Below are positions 8,502 to 16,555 of a DNA stretch of 48,102 nucleotides, piece by piece. This DNA is from Anaerolineae bacterium (GTDB lineage Bacteria > Chloroflexota > Anaerolineae > Aggregatilineales > Phototrophicaceae). The stretch's first letter is position 1, and each line of letters opens with the position of its first letter. The position numbers and the translations under genes were made by a program. The DNA lies in NCBI GenBank assembly GCA_014879665.1, contig JACSRP010000223.1, positions 1 to 48,102 on the forward strand. The letters are read 5' to 3'. The notes under the pieces are model-generated. The model was not told where the DNA came from. It saw nothing but the letters and a program-made list of their open reading frames with translations, and did not search any database.

Positions 8502-9608
8502 GTGAAATTAAATAGACTCATTTTCGAGCGCATTGATCATCGTATTCTCGTTGGCACCGTCAGTTTTCTGGCAATCATGGTGCTGGTGGGCTGGATCTGG
8601 ATTAACGAAAATGCGCGCATGGCCGCATTTGAAGCACAGTATCTGGCACGCTCAATTGAGCGCGGGGCAGAGCTTTATGGGAGCAGCTGCTCTAGCTGTC
8701 ACGGCGTTGACGGGCGCGGCGCTCTAGGCGTAGCCCCCGCTTTGGATAACCCGAGCTTGTTCGGGCACGATTTCCTCGCCGAGATCAATGCGCAGGTTAA
8801 CACTCTCAGTACTGAGCGCACTGCCGCCGAAGCGCAGGGCAATACTACCCGCGTCGCTGAAATTGACACACAACTTGCCGATTTGCAGTCCCAGAGTGAT
8901 GCTTTGGTGGCGCAAATGCAGTCCGCTGTGAATGTGGGTTACGACCCCGCAGCGCCAAACCGTCTGGTGGATCTGGGTTGGGGTTCAACGCTGCATAATT
9001 TCGTCTACAGCACGATGGCCTCAGGCCGCCCGGTCAGCGAAAGTTATTGGCCGCAGCCGATGCCCGCGTGGGCGCAGGCCAACGGTGGTTCGCTGCGTCC
9101 TGACCAGTTGGAGGATATTACCAATTTCATCCTCAACTGGGATCGAGGTGACGATTGGACAATTGAGGACTTGAACGCGGTGCGTCAGTTCGCAATCTAC
9201 CCGATTAACCCGGCAACTGTACCGACGGGTGGCCAGCAGGACCCACCGGTGGGCCTAGATACGTCAATTGACGAGATCATGATCGGGCTAGCAGAAGTGA
9301 CCGGCGATCCTCAGGTTGGCGATCAGCTTTATAACGGCGTGGTCTTTGGTTGCGCCGGCTGTCACATAAGCGCCGCGGTTGCGCCGCCCATCGAGGGCAC
9401 ATGGACGCGTGTGATCAATGAACGCCTGCTAGAGCCGCAGTTTGCCGGTTACACGGGCGAACAGTATCTCGCAGAAAGCATCACCCATCCCGGCGCATTC
9501 ACGGTTCCGGGCTACCTCGCTGGTGTCATGCCTACGAACTTTGGCGAGCGCACGACGTTCCAGCAGCTAGCAGATATGATCGCGTACCTGAAAACACAGG
9601 ATCAATAG
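8502..9608 (+). CDS. membrane-anchored diheme cytochrome c of the bc complex
   Basis: This 368-residue protein begins at GTG three bases after the cytochrome b stop, so coupling is likely. One N-terminal membrane anchor (about 16-34) is followed by two cytochrome c domains. The first heme site is CSSCH (63-67), with a Met in QPMPAW as probable sixth ligand. The second site is CAGCH, near residue 285, with Met in GVMPTNFG. Between the first CxxCH and its Met is an insertion (about residues 93-140) with heptad-like LSTERTAAEAQ and VAEIDTQLADLQSQ, which I predict to be a coiled-coil hairpin. It would accept electrons from the Rieske protein on the outer face of the membrane. Confidence 0.93.
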   Translation: MKLNRLIFERIDHRILVGTVSFLAIMVLVGWIWINENARMAAFEAQYLARSIERGAELYGSSCSSCHGVDGRGALGVAPALDNPSLFGHDFLAEINAQVNTLSTERTAAEAQGNTTRVAEIDTQLADLQSQSDALVAQMQSAVNVGYDPAAPNRLVDLGWGSTLHNFVYSTMASGRPVSESYWPQPMPAWAQANGGSLRPDQLEDITNFILNWDRGDDWTIEDLNAVRQFAIYPINPATVPTGGQQDPPVGLDTSIDEIMIGLAEVTGDPQVGDQLYNGVVFGCAGCHISAAVAPPIEGTWTRVINERLLEPQFAGYTGEQYLAESITHPGAFTVPGYLAGVMPTNFGERTTFQQLADMIAYLKTQDQ

Positions 9609-9631
9609 CCTGCCGCGTAGGACAACTCTTG

Positions 9632-9665
9632 AAACGGGCGGCCTATTTGGCCGCCCGTTTTTATT
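9632..9665 (+). terminator. Rho-independent terminator of the bc operon
   Basis: A perfect 12-bp stem (AAACGGGCGGCC at 9632-9643 with its complement at 9649-9660) and a 5-nt loop end in a T-rich run. It lies 24 bp after the cytochrome c stop. Confidence 0.92.
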
Positions 9666-9688
9666 TGTGGCACGCAAACGGGATGTGT

Positions 9689-9717
9689 TTGTGCTATAGC
9701 GCCCTTATTCAGATAAT
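9689..9717 (+). promoter_or_regulatory. candidate promoter upstream of the Thr/Ala/Pro-rich membrane protein
   Basis: TTGTGC (9689-9694), a 17-bp spacer and GATAAT (9712-9717). A second possible -10, TACAAT at 9747-9752, is closer to the gene but lacks a good -35. Confidence 0.3.
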
Positions 9718-9793
9718 CCTGACTCGTCACCGCCGCCTGATTTCGCTACAATACAGTCTGCTTTGACCTGAAATTGAAGGGGGCATTTTGCTC

Positions 9794-10345
9794 ATGCGGA
9801 ATCAATCGTCCCGCTTGTGGCTTTGTTTTATTGTCTGTCTGACACTCATATTCCCCGTGGCGCTTATCGCCGCGCAAGATTCGACTCCCGATCCGTCAAA
9901 CTTTGCGCTGACCGCTACGGCGCTGTCCGGAGGTATGTCTACTGAATCGCCTTTTGCGGCGACGGCCACTGCGCTGGCCGGAAGTGCCGCTCAGGCTACA
10001 TTAACGCCACTTGTGCCGGTTGAAACTGTGGAAGCCCCGGAACCAACAACAGCTCCGGCAGCTGAAACCGAAGCAGCTGTAGAAGCGGCGGTTCCTGGTG
10101 TTGAAACAGCCACTGAAGAATCCACCGCCGAAATAGAAGCTGCATCTGCAACTCCAGCCGCCGTAGAAACCCGGCCTACCGCCCGGCCCACTTCCCAACC
10201 AGCGCCAACCACCCCCGAACAGGCCACAGCTGAAGGCACAAGTACGCTGATCCTGTTGATCGGGCTTGGCGCGGTGCTTGCTGTGGGCGGCCTTGCTTTA
10301 CTGCGTGAGCGGTATCAGGACAAAAATTCCCCCAACGGCGAGTAA
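9794..10345 (+). CDS. secreted/anchored low-complexity protein of unknown function
   Basis: The 183-residue protein has a signal peptide (MRNQSSRLWLCFIVCLTLIFP..., cleavage likely near LIAAQ). About 130 residues of Thr-, Ala-, Pro- and Glu-rich low complexity follow (TEAAVEAAVPGVETATEEST and similar). One C-terminal membrane helix (STLILLIGLGAVLAVGGLALL) and a short basic tail end the chain. GAAGGGGG lies ten bases before the ATG at 9794; a TTG at 9788 is an alternative start. No catalytic motif is visible. It looks like a stalk or surface spacer tethered at its C-terminus. It sits between the bc operon and ccmE, but nothing links it to cytochrome assembly. Confidence 0.75.
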   Translation: MRNQSSRLWLCFIVCLTLIFPVALIAAQDSTPDPSNFALTATALSGGMSTESPFAATATALAGSAAQATLTPLVPVETVEAPEPTTAPAAETEAAVEAAVPGVETATEESTAEIEAASATPAAVETRPTARPTSQPAPTTPEQATAEGTSTLILLIGLGAVLAVGGLALLRERYQDKNSPNGE

Positions 10346-10360
10346 CCGTAGGGAGATGCA

Positions 10361-10380
10361 TTTGTGACTTTCATCACAAA
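10361..10380. promoter_or_regulatory. CRP/FNR-type operator upstream of ccmE
   Basis: TTTGTGACTTTCATCACAAA is a perfect inverted repeat with 7-bp arms, and its core TGTGA-N6-TCACA is the textbook site of the CRP/FNR superfamily. It is centred at 10370.5, 60 bp before the ccmE start. A start site near 10412 would place it at about -41.5, the class II activator position. A start site set by the TATAAT at 10387 would place it between the -35 and -10. Which member of the family binds is unknown. Confidence 0.6.
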
Positions 10381-10386
10381 ACCCTG

Positions 10387-10392
10387 TATAAT
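10387..10392 (+). promoter_or_regulatory. candidate -10 box for the ccm operon
   Basis: A perfect TATAAT lies seven bases after the CRP/FNR-type palindrome. No good -35 is visible at 16-18 bp, which fits a promoter that depends on or is blocked by a regulator at the palindrome. Confidence 0.4.
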
Positions 10393-10430
10393 CGGAGAAA
10401 TGTAAATCTGGGAATTTTGGACTTTGTGTT

Positions 10431-10970
10431 ATGGCACAGGCAGCGTGGGAAAAACCCTTATCTTCCGCTCCACAGCATAAGGGAATCACTTCGAGTGGCC
10501 GATGGAAGTATTTAGTCGGCGGATTGCTGATCCTCGGCGCAGTTGCTTATCTGGTCGTTTCCGGAATGCTCTCTGGCGCGCGCTATTACATCAGCGTAGA
10601 TGAGCTGACGGGTAATCAGGCGCAGTATCTCGGCCAGAACGTACGTGTGGCCGGGGCAGTGCTGGGCGAGACCATTGAATACGACAGCGAAAACCTGATC
10701 ATCACTTTTACAGTGGTTTCGATGCCCGAAGAGTATGATAATTTAGCCGATGCGCTGCATGAGGCCGTGAGCGATCCGAATGCGACTCGTATGCAGGTGC
10801 GCGTTGAAAATCAAGTGAAGCCGGAACTGCTGCAAAACGAGGCGCAAGCCATCATGACCGGTCAGCTAGGTAGCGACGGAATCTTTCACGTCAGTGAATT
10901 GAACCTGAAGTGCCCTAGCCGCTTTATCGAGAATCAACCCGATCAGGCGATTGCCCATCCCGGAGTTTAA
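10431..10970 (+). CDS. ccmE: cytochrome c maturation heme chaperone CcmE, Cys-type
   Basis: CcmE binds heme covalently outside the membrane and hands it to CcmF/CcmH for attachment to apocytochromes. This 179-residue protein has a short cytoplasmic head, one membrane anchor (about 27-46) and an OB-fold domain (YYISVDELTGNQAQYLGQNVRV...). The canonical His-x3-Tyr heme box is replaced by C161-P-S-R-F165. Cys-type CcmE is known from some bacteria and archaea, usually as CxxxY; here the Tyr position is Phe. It is the first gene of the ccm run, with ccmF three bases downstream, and has a regulator-type palindrome upstream. Confidence 0.9.
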   Translation: MAQAAWEKPLSSAPQHKGITSSGRWKYLVGGLLILGAVAYLVVSGMLSGARYYISVDELTGNQAQYLGQNVRVAGAVLGETIEYDSENLIITFTVVSMPEEYDNLADALHEAVSDPNATRMQVRVENQVKPELLQNEAQAIMTGQLGSDGIFHVSELNLKCPSRFIENQPDQAIAHPGV

Positions 10971-10973
10971 CCG

Positions 10974-13085
10974 ATGCCCGCAGAATTGGGGCTGGCGGCG
11001 CTGGTACTGGCCTTCGCCGTCGCTATTTATGCGGCGGTGGCCTCGCTGATCGGTGTACGGCGCAAAAATTCCGCCCTTATCGCCAGTGCGCGCAATGCCG
11101 CGCTGCTCACATTTCCACTGCTGCTCATGTCAGCGGCGACGCTGCTTTACGGCCTGATCAATCAGTATTATCAGATCGCATACGTCTGGCAGGTTTCTAA
11201 CCCCGGTACGCCGCTGTTCTACCGCATCACCGCGCTTTGGGGCAGCCAGCAGGGATCGCTGCTGTTCTGGTGTCTGTTAATGTCGTTGTTCGCGTTTGTG
11301 GCGCTGTTGCTCAACTGGCGTAGCTATCCACGTCTGATGCCTTATGTGATCACTTACACCATGGTCACGCTGGCGTTCTTCATCGGTCTATCCCTGTTCC
11401 TTGAAAATCCATTTGCCCGCTACTGGATCGTGCCGGATGTGTCAGCGCCGAACGGGTTGGTCGTCTCTAACGTGTTCATCCCCGCTAATGCCGTTGCGCC
11501 AGACCCGACACGTCTAGCGGCCACCGCACGCGGCTTGAACCCGCTGCTGCGGCATTTCGGTATGATCATTCACCCGCCGATGTTGTATCTCGGCTTCGTC
11601 GGCTTTGTTATCCCCTTCGCTTTTGCGATGGCGGCGTTGGCTTCTGGCGATCTTACGACCAACTGGATCAAAGCCACCCGCCGCTGGACGCTGATCGCAT
11701 GGCTGTTCCTCAGCCTCGGCCTGCTGCTGGGTGGGCGCTGGGCATATGATGTGCTGGGTTGGGGCGGCTATTGGGGCTGGGATCCGGTTGAAAATGCCGC
11801 CTTCATTCCATGGTTGGTGGGTACTGCGTTCCTGCACAGCGTAATGATTCAAGAGAAGCGCGGCATGCTGAAGGTCTGGAACATGGTTCTGGTCATCTTC
11901 ACCTTCTCAGCGGTCATCTTTGGCACCTTTGCCACCCGCAGCGGGTTGATTGACAGCGTCCATAGTTTCGCGCAAAGCGGTATTGGCGCGCCGATGTTCA
12001 TCTTCTGGGCGGCGGTTACGCTGGTATCGGTGATCTTGATCCTCTACCGCCGAAGCCGCGGTGAATTGAAAAGTGAACATGCTTTTGCCGGTTTCCTCAG
12101 CCGCGAATCCCTGTTTGTGCTGAACAACGTGGTCTTTGTGGCGTTGGCGCTGGTCATCTTCTGGGGCAGCTTTGGCGCGCCTATCGCCAGTGAACTGTTC
12201 TTGAGCACAGATATCACACTAGGTCCGGATTATTTCTATACCGTGACCGTGCCGCTGTTTATCGCCATGTATATCTTGATGGGCGTTGCGCCGCTGTCTG
12301 CATGGGGTGCCATGTCTGCGCGGGCGCTGGGGCGCGCCTTGATCGTGCCGCTTGGCCTAACGCTTATCGGACTGATCTTCTTGATCCTTTCCGGCGTTTC
12401 CGGCATAGGTGCGCTGCTAGGCTATGGCATCGTGCTGATGGCGGGCTTCGTCGCCATTTATGAAATTTCACGCGGAGTCAATTCCCGGCATCGTGCGACT
12501 GGCGAGAATTATCTGCGCGCTGTGGCTTCGATCTTCAGCCGCAACCGTCGGCGTTATGGCGGTTTCATCGTACATCTGGGCATCACCGTGATCGGGCTTG
12601 GTGTCATTGGTAGTACACTTTTTCAGCAAGAAACGCAGCAGACGCTGGCCTTACATGAAGTGTTGAGACTCGGCAGCTATGAAATGCGCTTTGATGGCAT
12701 AGACATCGGGCAGGTGGCTGAAGATGACCGCGTAATGGATATCGCCAACGTCATGGTGATCCGCGATGGTCACGAACTGGCAAGCCTGCGCCCGCGTTTT
12801 GATATGTTCCCCGCGTCGGAAGGTCAGGCCGCAATGGTGATGCACATTCCCGGTGCCTACAGCACGCTGGAGAATGACTTTTACGTGCTGCTGGTGGGCG
12901 TGCAGCCAGATGGCCGTGTCACTTTCAAGGTATATGTGAACCCGCTGATCAATCTAGTCTGGTGGGGCGGCATCATCCTGATCATTGGGACGCTCATTTC
13001 GTCCTGGCCGTCACAAAAAGAGTCGACTGCCGAAAGGGTTAAGCTGCGGCGGGGCAAATCTGCTGCCGCCGGGGCGGTTGTATGA
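10974..13085 (+). CDS. ccmF: cytochrome c heme lyase subunit CcmF
   Basis: This 703-residue polytopic protein has well over ten membrane helices. The tryptophan-rich periplasmic WWD region GWGGYWGWDPVENAAFIPWL lies near residues 258-277, and conserved His residues occur in flanking loops (for example LRHFGMIIHPPMLYLGF). CcmF works with CcmH to join heme from CcmE to CxxCH apocytochromes. The last domain (about 545-670) is a soluble periplasmic portion followed by a final helix (LVWWGGIILIIGTLI). Its stop overlaps the ccmH start in ATGA, so the two are coupled. Confidence 0.95.
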   Translation: MPAELGLAALVLAFAVAIYAAVASLIGVRRKNSALIASARNAALLTFPLLLMSAATLLYGLINQYYQIAYVWQVSNPGTPLFYRITALWGSQQGSLLFWCLLMSLFAFVALLLNWRSYPRLMPYVITYTMVTLAFFIGLSLFLENPFARYWIVPDVSAPNGLVVSNVFIPANAVAPDPTRLAATARGLNPLLRHFGMIIHPPMLYLGFVGFVIPFAFAMAALASGDLTTNWIKATRRWTLIAWLFLSLGLLLGGRWAYDVLGWGGYWGWDPVENAAFIPWLVGTAFLHSVMIQEKRGMLKVWNMVLVIFTFSAVIFGTFATRSGLIDSVHSFAQSGIGAPMFIFWAAVTLVSVILILYRRSRGELKSEHAFAGFLSRESLFVLNNVVFVALALVIFWGSFGAPIASELFLSTDITLGPDYFYTVTVPLFIAMYILMGVAPLSAWGAMSARALGRALIVPLGLTLIGLIFLILSGVSGIGALLGYGIVLMAGFVAIYEISRGVNSRHRATGENYLRAVASIFSRNRRRYGGFIVHLGITVIGLGVIGSTLFQQETQQTLALHEVLRLGSYEMRFDGIDIGQVAEDDRVMDIANVMVIRDGHELASLRPRFDMFPASEGQAAMVMHIPGAYSTLENDFYVLLVGVQPDGRVTFKVYVNPLINLVWWGGIILIIGTLISSWPSQKESTAERVKLRRGKSAAAGAVV

Positions 13086-13594
13086 GAAGGTTTATCGCGC
13101 TTGCCTTCTTACTGCTTGGGGCGCTCATTGGCGTCGTTTTTGCCGCTGCGCAGGAGTCAGGCGGAACCGCTGTCGATCCGTCGCAGATCACCGACGATCA
13201 GGTGATGGAAGTTGCGCGCAGCCTGTACTGCCCGGTTTGCCCGAATGAACCCTTGAATACCTGCCAGACGGAAGCCTGCTACCGCTGGCGTGAAGATATT
13301 CGTTCGCAGTTGGCGCGCGGCTTAAACAAAGAACAGATCACCGCCAATTTTGTGGCGCAGTATGGCGAGCGAGCATCCGGTGTGCCGCTCGATCCAACGC
13401 TGCAAGCGCTGTCGCTGGTTACGCCGCTTTTGATTGCAGGAGTCGCCGCAATGATCGCTGTGTGGCTGATTTTACGCTGGCGTGGGGCGAAAACGGTTAC
13501 TACAGCGCCCGCCAACGCGCCAAAAACACCACCCGTTGAAGTCCCGCCAGATGATCCGTACCGCGCGGTGCTCGAAGATGATGTCAGGCAGTAG
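13082..13594 (+). CDS. ccmH: CcmH/CcmL-type apocytochrome c thiol reductase
   Basis: The 170-residue protein has a signal peptide, a three-helix periplasmic domain and a C-terminal membrane helix (LVTPLLIAGVAAMIAVWLIL). The redox site is LYCPVCPNEP, corresponding to the LRCPxCQ motif of the family. Two more Cys follow in NTCQTEACYRWRED, where classical members have none. IRSQLARGLNKEQITANFVAQYGERA is typical of the domain. It keeps apocytochrome CxxCH thiols reduced for ligation by CcmF. It overlaps ccmF by four bases and is followed after 74 bp by ccmG; that gap contains a short imperfect palindrome of the GTAGGGRCGC type (13620-13644). Confidence 0.88.
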   Translation: MRRFIALAFLLLGALIGVVFAAAQESGGTAVDPSQITDDQVMEVARSLYCPVCPNEPLNTCQTEACYRWREDIRSQLARGLNKEQITANFVAQYGERASGVPLDPTLQALSLVTPLLIAGVAAMIAVWLILRWRGAKTVTTAPANAPKTPPVEVPPDDPYRAVLEDDVRQ

Positions 13595-13668
13595 CGAAAC
13601 GAAGTTGCAATAGCAGTTGATAGGGACGCAGTTTAGCGTACCCTGTATGGACAAGAGTAGAAACTAGC

Positions 13669-14253
13669 ATGACTGATCTTGAATTCCTCACGCAGGAAAA
13701 GCCATCTGAACCGCCTAAACGCGGTTTAGGACTTAGCGCCATTTTAATTATCGGGGCTGTTGTCTCTGTTATCGTGGTGATCGGCATCGCCTTCATGCGC
13801 TCACAGCAAGCGCAGCCGCAAGATGGGATGGCGCCAGATTTCACGCTGACCACGTTTGACGGCGAGACGATCCAGCTTTCAGAACTGCGCGGACAGGTGG
13901 TGATCCTTAATTTTTGGGCGAGTTGGTGTGGCCCCTGCCGCGCTGAAGCGGCGGCGTTAGAGGCTGTCTGGCAGCAGTATCGGGATCGCGGTGTGATCGT
14001 GCTTGGCGTGGCCTACGCCGATGATCCTGACGACTCGCTGGCTTTCATTAACGAGTTTGGCATGACTTATCCTGCAGGGCCGGATGTTGGCACCACCATT
14101 AGTCAGGATTTGTATCACATTCAAGGCGTGCCTGAAACGTTTATCATTGACCGGCAGGGCAGCGTGGTTAAATTTATCCTTTCCACAGTGGATGAGGCCA
14201 TGCTGCGTGCTGAAATTGAACCATTACTTGCCAATAATGGAAACGTTGGATGA
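13669..14253 (+). CDS. ccmG: membrane-tethered thioredoxin-like protein, CcmG/ResA type
   Basis: The 194-residue protein has one N-terminal membrane anchor (about 24-43) and a thioredoxin fold with FWASWCGPCRAEAAALEAVW; the CxxC is near residues 85-88. A cis-Pro motif lies in GVPETFIIDRQG. It belongs to the TlpA/ResA/CcmG group that supplies electrons on the outer face to reduce CcmH and apocytochrome disulfides. The stop overlaps the next start in ATGA. Confidence 0.9.
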   Translation: MTDLEFLTQEKPSEPPKRGLGLSAILIIGAVVSVIVVIGIAFMRSQQAQPQDGMAPDFTLTTFDGETIQLSELRGQVVILNFWASWCGPCRAEAAALEAVWQQYRDRGVIVLGVAYADDPDDSLAFINEFGMTYPAGPDVGTTISQDLYHIQGVPETFIIDRQGSVVKFILSTVDEAMLRAEIEPLLANNGNVG

Positions 14254-14636
14254 GTCCCACAGGTTTAATTGCCTCCATCCTGCTGCTGACGCTGGTCATA
14301 GTGATCGTCGCGCTGCCATTTTTTCAAATGATGCGTCAGAAATCGGCCGTTGATGATGCAGCGATGAAGCAGCAGGATGGTGTTATTGCTTACTATGAAC
14401 GCGCGCTGCAAAATATCCGCGATCTGGATGAAGATCATGCCCTCGGCAAGATCAGTGAAGCAAGCTATTGTCAGGATCGGGAATTATGGACGCAGCGCGG
14501 CGTTCAAGCATTGAAACTGCTCGATCAACTTGCGGAAAGCAGCGAACCGGCAGGAAATTTGGATGCTGTCATCGAGAAGATGGTGGCACAATCGCGCGAT
14601 AAGCAGGCTGCATCTACAACACAGGCACAGCTTTGA
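14250..14636 (+). CDS. CcmI-like small membrane protein of cytochrome c maturation
   Basis: The 128-residue protein has one N-terminal membrane helix (about 5-25). A cytoplasmic helical region follows with the string ALQNIRDLDEDHALGKISEA, which resembles the first part of CcmI/CycH ('...L..LD.D...GK....Y...R'). The TPR domain of full CcmI is absent. CcmI normally helps present apocytochromes to the CcmF/CcmH lyase. It overlaps ccmG by four bases and its TGA overlaps the TTG start of the next gene, so this is a tightly coupled unit. Confidence 0.7.
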   Translation: MSPTGLIASILLLTLVIVIVALPFFQMMRQKSAVDDAAMKQQDGVIAYYERALQNIRDLDEDHALGKISEASYCQDRELWTQRGVQALKLLDQLAESSEPAGNLDAVIEKMVAQSRDKQAASTTQAQL

Positions 14637-16555
14637 ATCAACGGCGGATTGTGAGACTGATGACAGCAGGATACCGGCACTCTCTCTGGCTGTTGTTATT
14701 GCTGCTGCTGGCCGCTTGCGGCGGGCTTGGCGGTGAGCCGCAAATTGTGGCGACAGTGCCGCAGCCAACCGCAGCACCTACAGATGTTGGCTATCCGTCC
14801 ATACCACCGGATATGGCGCAGGGTGCGGCCATTTTCGCCGCGCGCTGCACCGATTGTCATGGCGAAGCCGGCGCTGGTGATGGCCCGCTGGTGCAAAGCG
14901 GTCAGATTAGTGACGCTAGTAATCTCACCATTCCTGAAACCGCATCCAGCCAGCGCCCAACTGAATGGTTCGGCACCATCACTGACGGCAATATTGCTGC
15001 GATGATGCCCCCATGGGGTAACGCCCTCACCGAATCTGAACGCTGGTCGGTGGCTTATTACACCTACACACTGCACTATACACAGGCGCAAATCGAAGAG
15101 GGACGAGCGATCTTTCAGGAGAACTGCGCGCGCTGTCATGGCGAAACCGGCACCGGCGATGGCCCGGATGCGGCGGATTTAGACGGCGCGGTAAGTAACC
15201 TGACCGATCTCTCGAAGATGGCGCTGCTCAGCGACACCGCTATGTACAACGGTGTGTCTGAGGGCGTTGGTCATCCTCCAGATGGTATGCCCGCATTTGC
15301 AGATGACCTGAGTGAAGAACAACGGCAGGCAGTGGTCGCCTTCATCCGTACTTTGCCGCTGGTTAATGCCGGATCCATCGGCGCGGCTCAGAATCCAGCC
15401 GTTATGCAGCCTGAAGCAGCGCCTGAAATGACCGTTGAGGCTGGCGAAGCCTTTACGCTCTCCGGTCAGCTGACCAACGGCAGTGCAGGGGGAACGATTC
15501 CGGCTGAACAACCGGTGACGCTGTTTGTTTTCCCGACCGAAGGCGATCCCCAACAGTTTGAAACCGTCGCTCAGGACGGCACCTATCATTTTGCCGATGT
15601 GCCGTTTGACCCGGATTATATCTACGCGGTGACATCAGCCTACCGGGATCGCATCTTTGCGACTGATTTTGTGGCTGGTGCCGATATTCAAGATGGCGTG
15701 ATTGACCTTACGATTTATGAATTGACCGAAGACCCGTCGGTGATTTCCATTAACGCGGTGGTTACACAGGTCAATGTTTCTCAAAGCGGGCTGGAAATTG
15801 CGCAGGTATGGCAGCTCACCAACGAGTCAGATCGCGCCTATACCACCAGCCAGCTGACTCCGGATGGCAGACATATTGGGCTGTTAATTTCACTGCCCCC
15901 CGGCGCGATTGTGCCCGGTTTCAATGAACCCGGCCGCTATGCTTATCTGGCGGAGCAGTACACTGTAATTGATACTGCGCCTGTGCTTCCCGGCGACGGG
16001 CATCTGGTGCAGTTGGTCTATTTGATTGATTATGAAGACGGCGCGATCATCGAACAGCCGCTCAATTACCGTCTGGATGGTGAAGCGCGTCTATTGGTGC
16101 GCCCACCCACGATTCAGGTAGACGGCGGCGATCTTTTCCCGCCCATAGGCGATGCAACGGTGGGGCAGAATATCTATTCTAGCTATGGCTCAACATCTAC
16201 GTTAAATGCTGGCGATATTCTCGGTTTCACGCTCACCGGTCGCGGTGGATCATCTACTGTGGTGGGCGGGGATACCGGCGTAGTCAGCGAAAGTAGCCTG
16301 CCGTTGATCATTCTGCTGGTGGTCATCGGCGAAGTGCTTCTGGTGGGCGGCTTGATCTTCTGGTTTGCCCGGCGGCGCGCGCGCATGAGAGATACCTCGG
16401 AAGCCTCGCCTGCGCTGATTGATGCGCTGGTCAAGCAGATTAGCGAATTAGATTCCGATTTTGAAGCCGGAAAGCTGGATCAGACAACCTACCAGCGCCA
16501 GCGCGCGACGTTAAAGGCGCGTCTTGCCGAAGTGATGGATCATGCCGCTGATTGA
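14633..16555 (+). CDS. diheme cytochrome c lipoprotein with C-terminal membrane helix and cytoplasmic tail
   Basis: This 640-residue protein has a lipoprotein signal with lipobox LAAC (Cys29). Two cytochrome c domains carry CTDCHGEAGAGDG (about residue 73) and CARCHGETGTGDG (about 166); Met residues in AAMMPPWG and DGMPAF are likely axial ligands. Residues from about 260 to 540 form beta-rich domains, the first (VTLFVFPTEGDPQQF...) like a carboxypeptidase-regulatory fold. A membrane helix (SLPLIILLVVIGEVLLVGGLIFWF) and a cytoplasmic tail follow, with ISELDSDFEAGKLDQTTYQR resembling the CcmI-like tail of the gene before. The TTG at 14633 is coupled to the preceding stop; ATG at 14660 is an equally good start. 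The electron partner is unknown. It sits inside the ccm operon between ccmI-like and ccmA. Confidence 0.85.
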   Translation: MNQRRIVRLMTAGYRHSLWLLLLLLLAACGGLGGEPQIVATVPQPTAAPTDVGYPSIPPDMAQGAAIFAARCTDCHGEAGAGDGPLVQSGQISDASNLTIPETASSQRPTEWFGTITDGNIAAMMPPWGNALTESERWSVAYYTYTLHYTQAQIEEGRAIFQENCARCHGETGTGDGPDAADLDGAVSNLTDLSKMALLSDTAMYNGVSEGVGHPPDGMPAFADDLSEEQRQAVVAFIRTLPLVNAGSIGAAQNPAVMQPEAAPEMTVEAGEAFTLSGQLTNGSAGGTIPAEQPVTLFVFPTEGDPQQFETVAQDGTYHFADVPFDPDYIYAVTSAYRDRIFATDFVAGADIQDGVIDLTIYELTEDPSVISINAVVTQVNVSQSGLEIAQVWQLTNESDRAYTTSQLTPDGRHIGLLISLPPGAIVPGFNEPGRYAYLAEQYTVIDTAPVLPGDGHLVQLVYLIDYEDGAIIEQPLNYRLDGEARLLVRPPTIQVDGGDLFPPIGDATVGQNIYSSYGSTSTLNAGDILGFTLTGRGGSSTVVGGDTGVVSESSLPLIILLVVIGEVLLVGGLIFWFARRRARMRDTSEASPALIDALVKQISELDSDFEAGKLDQTTYQRQRATLKARLAEVMDHAAD

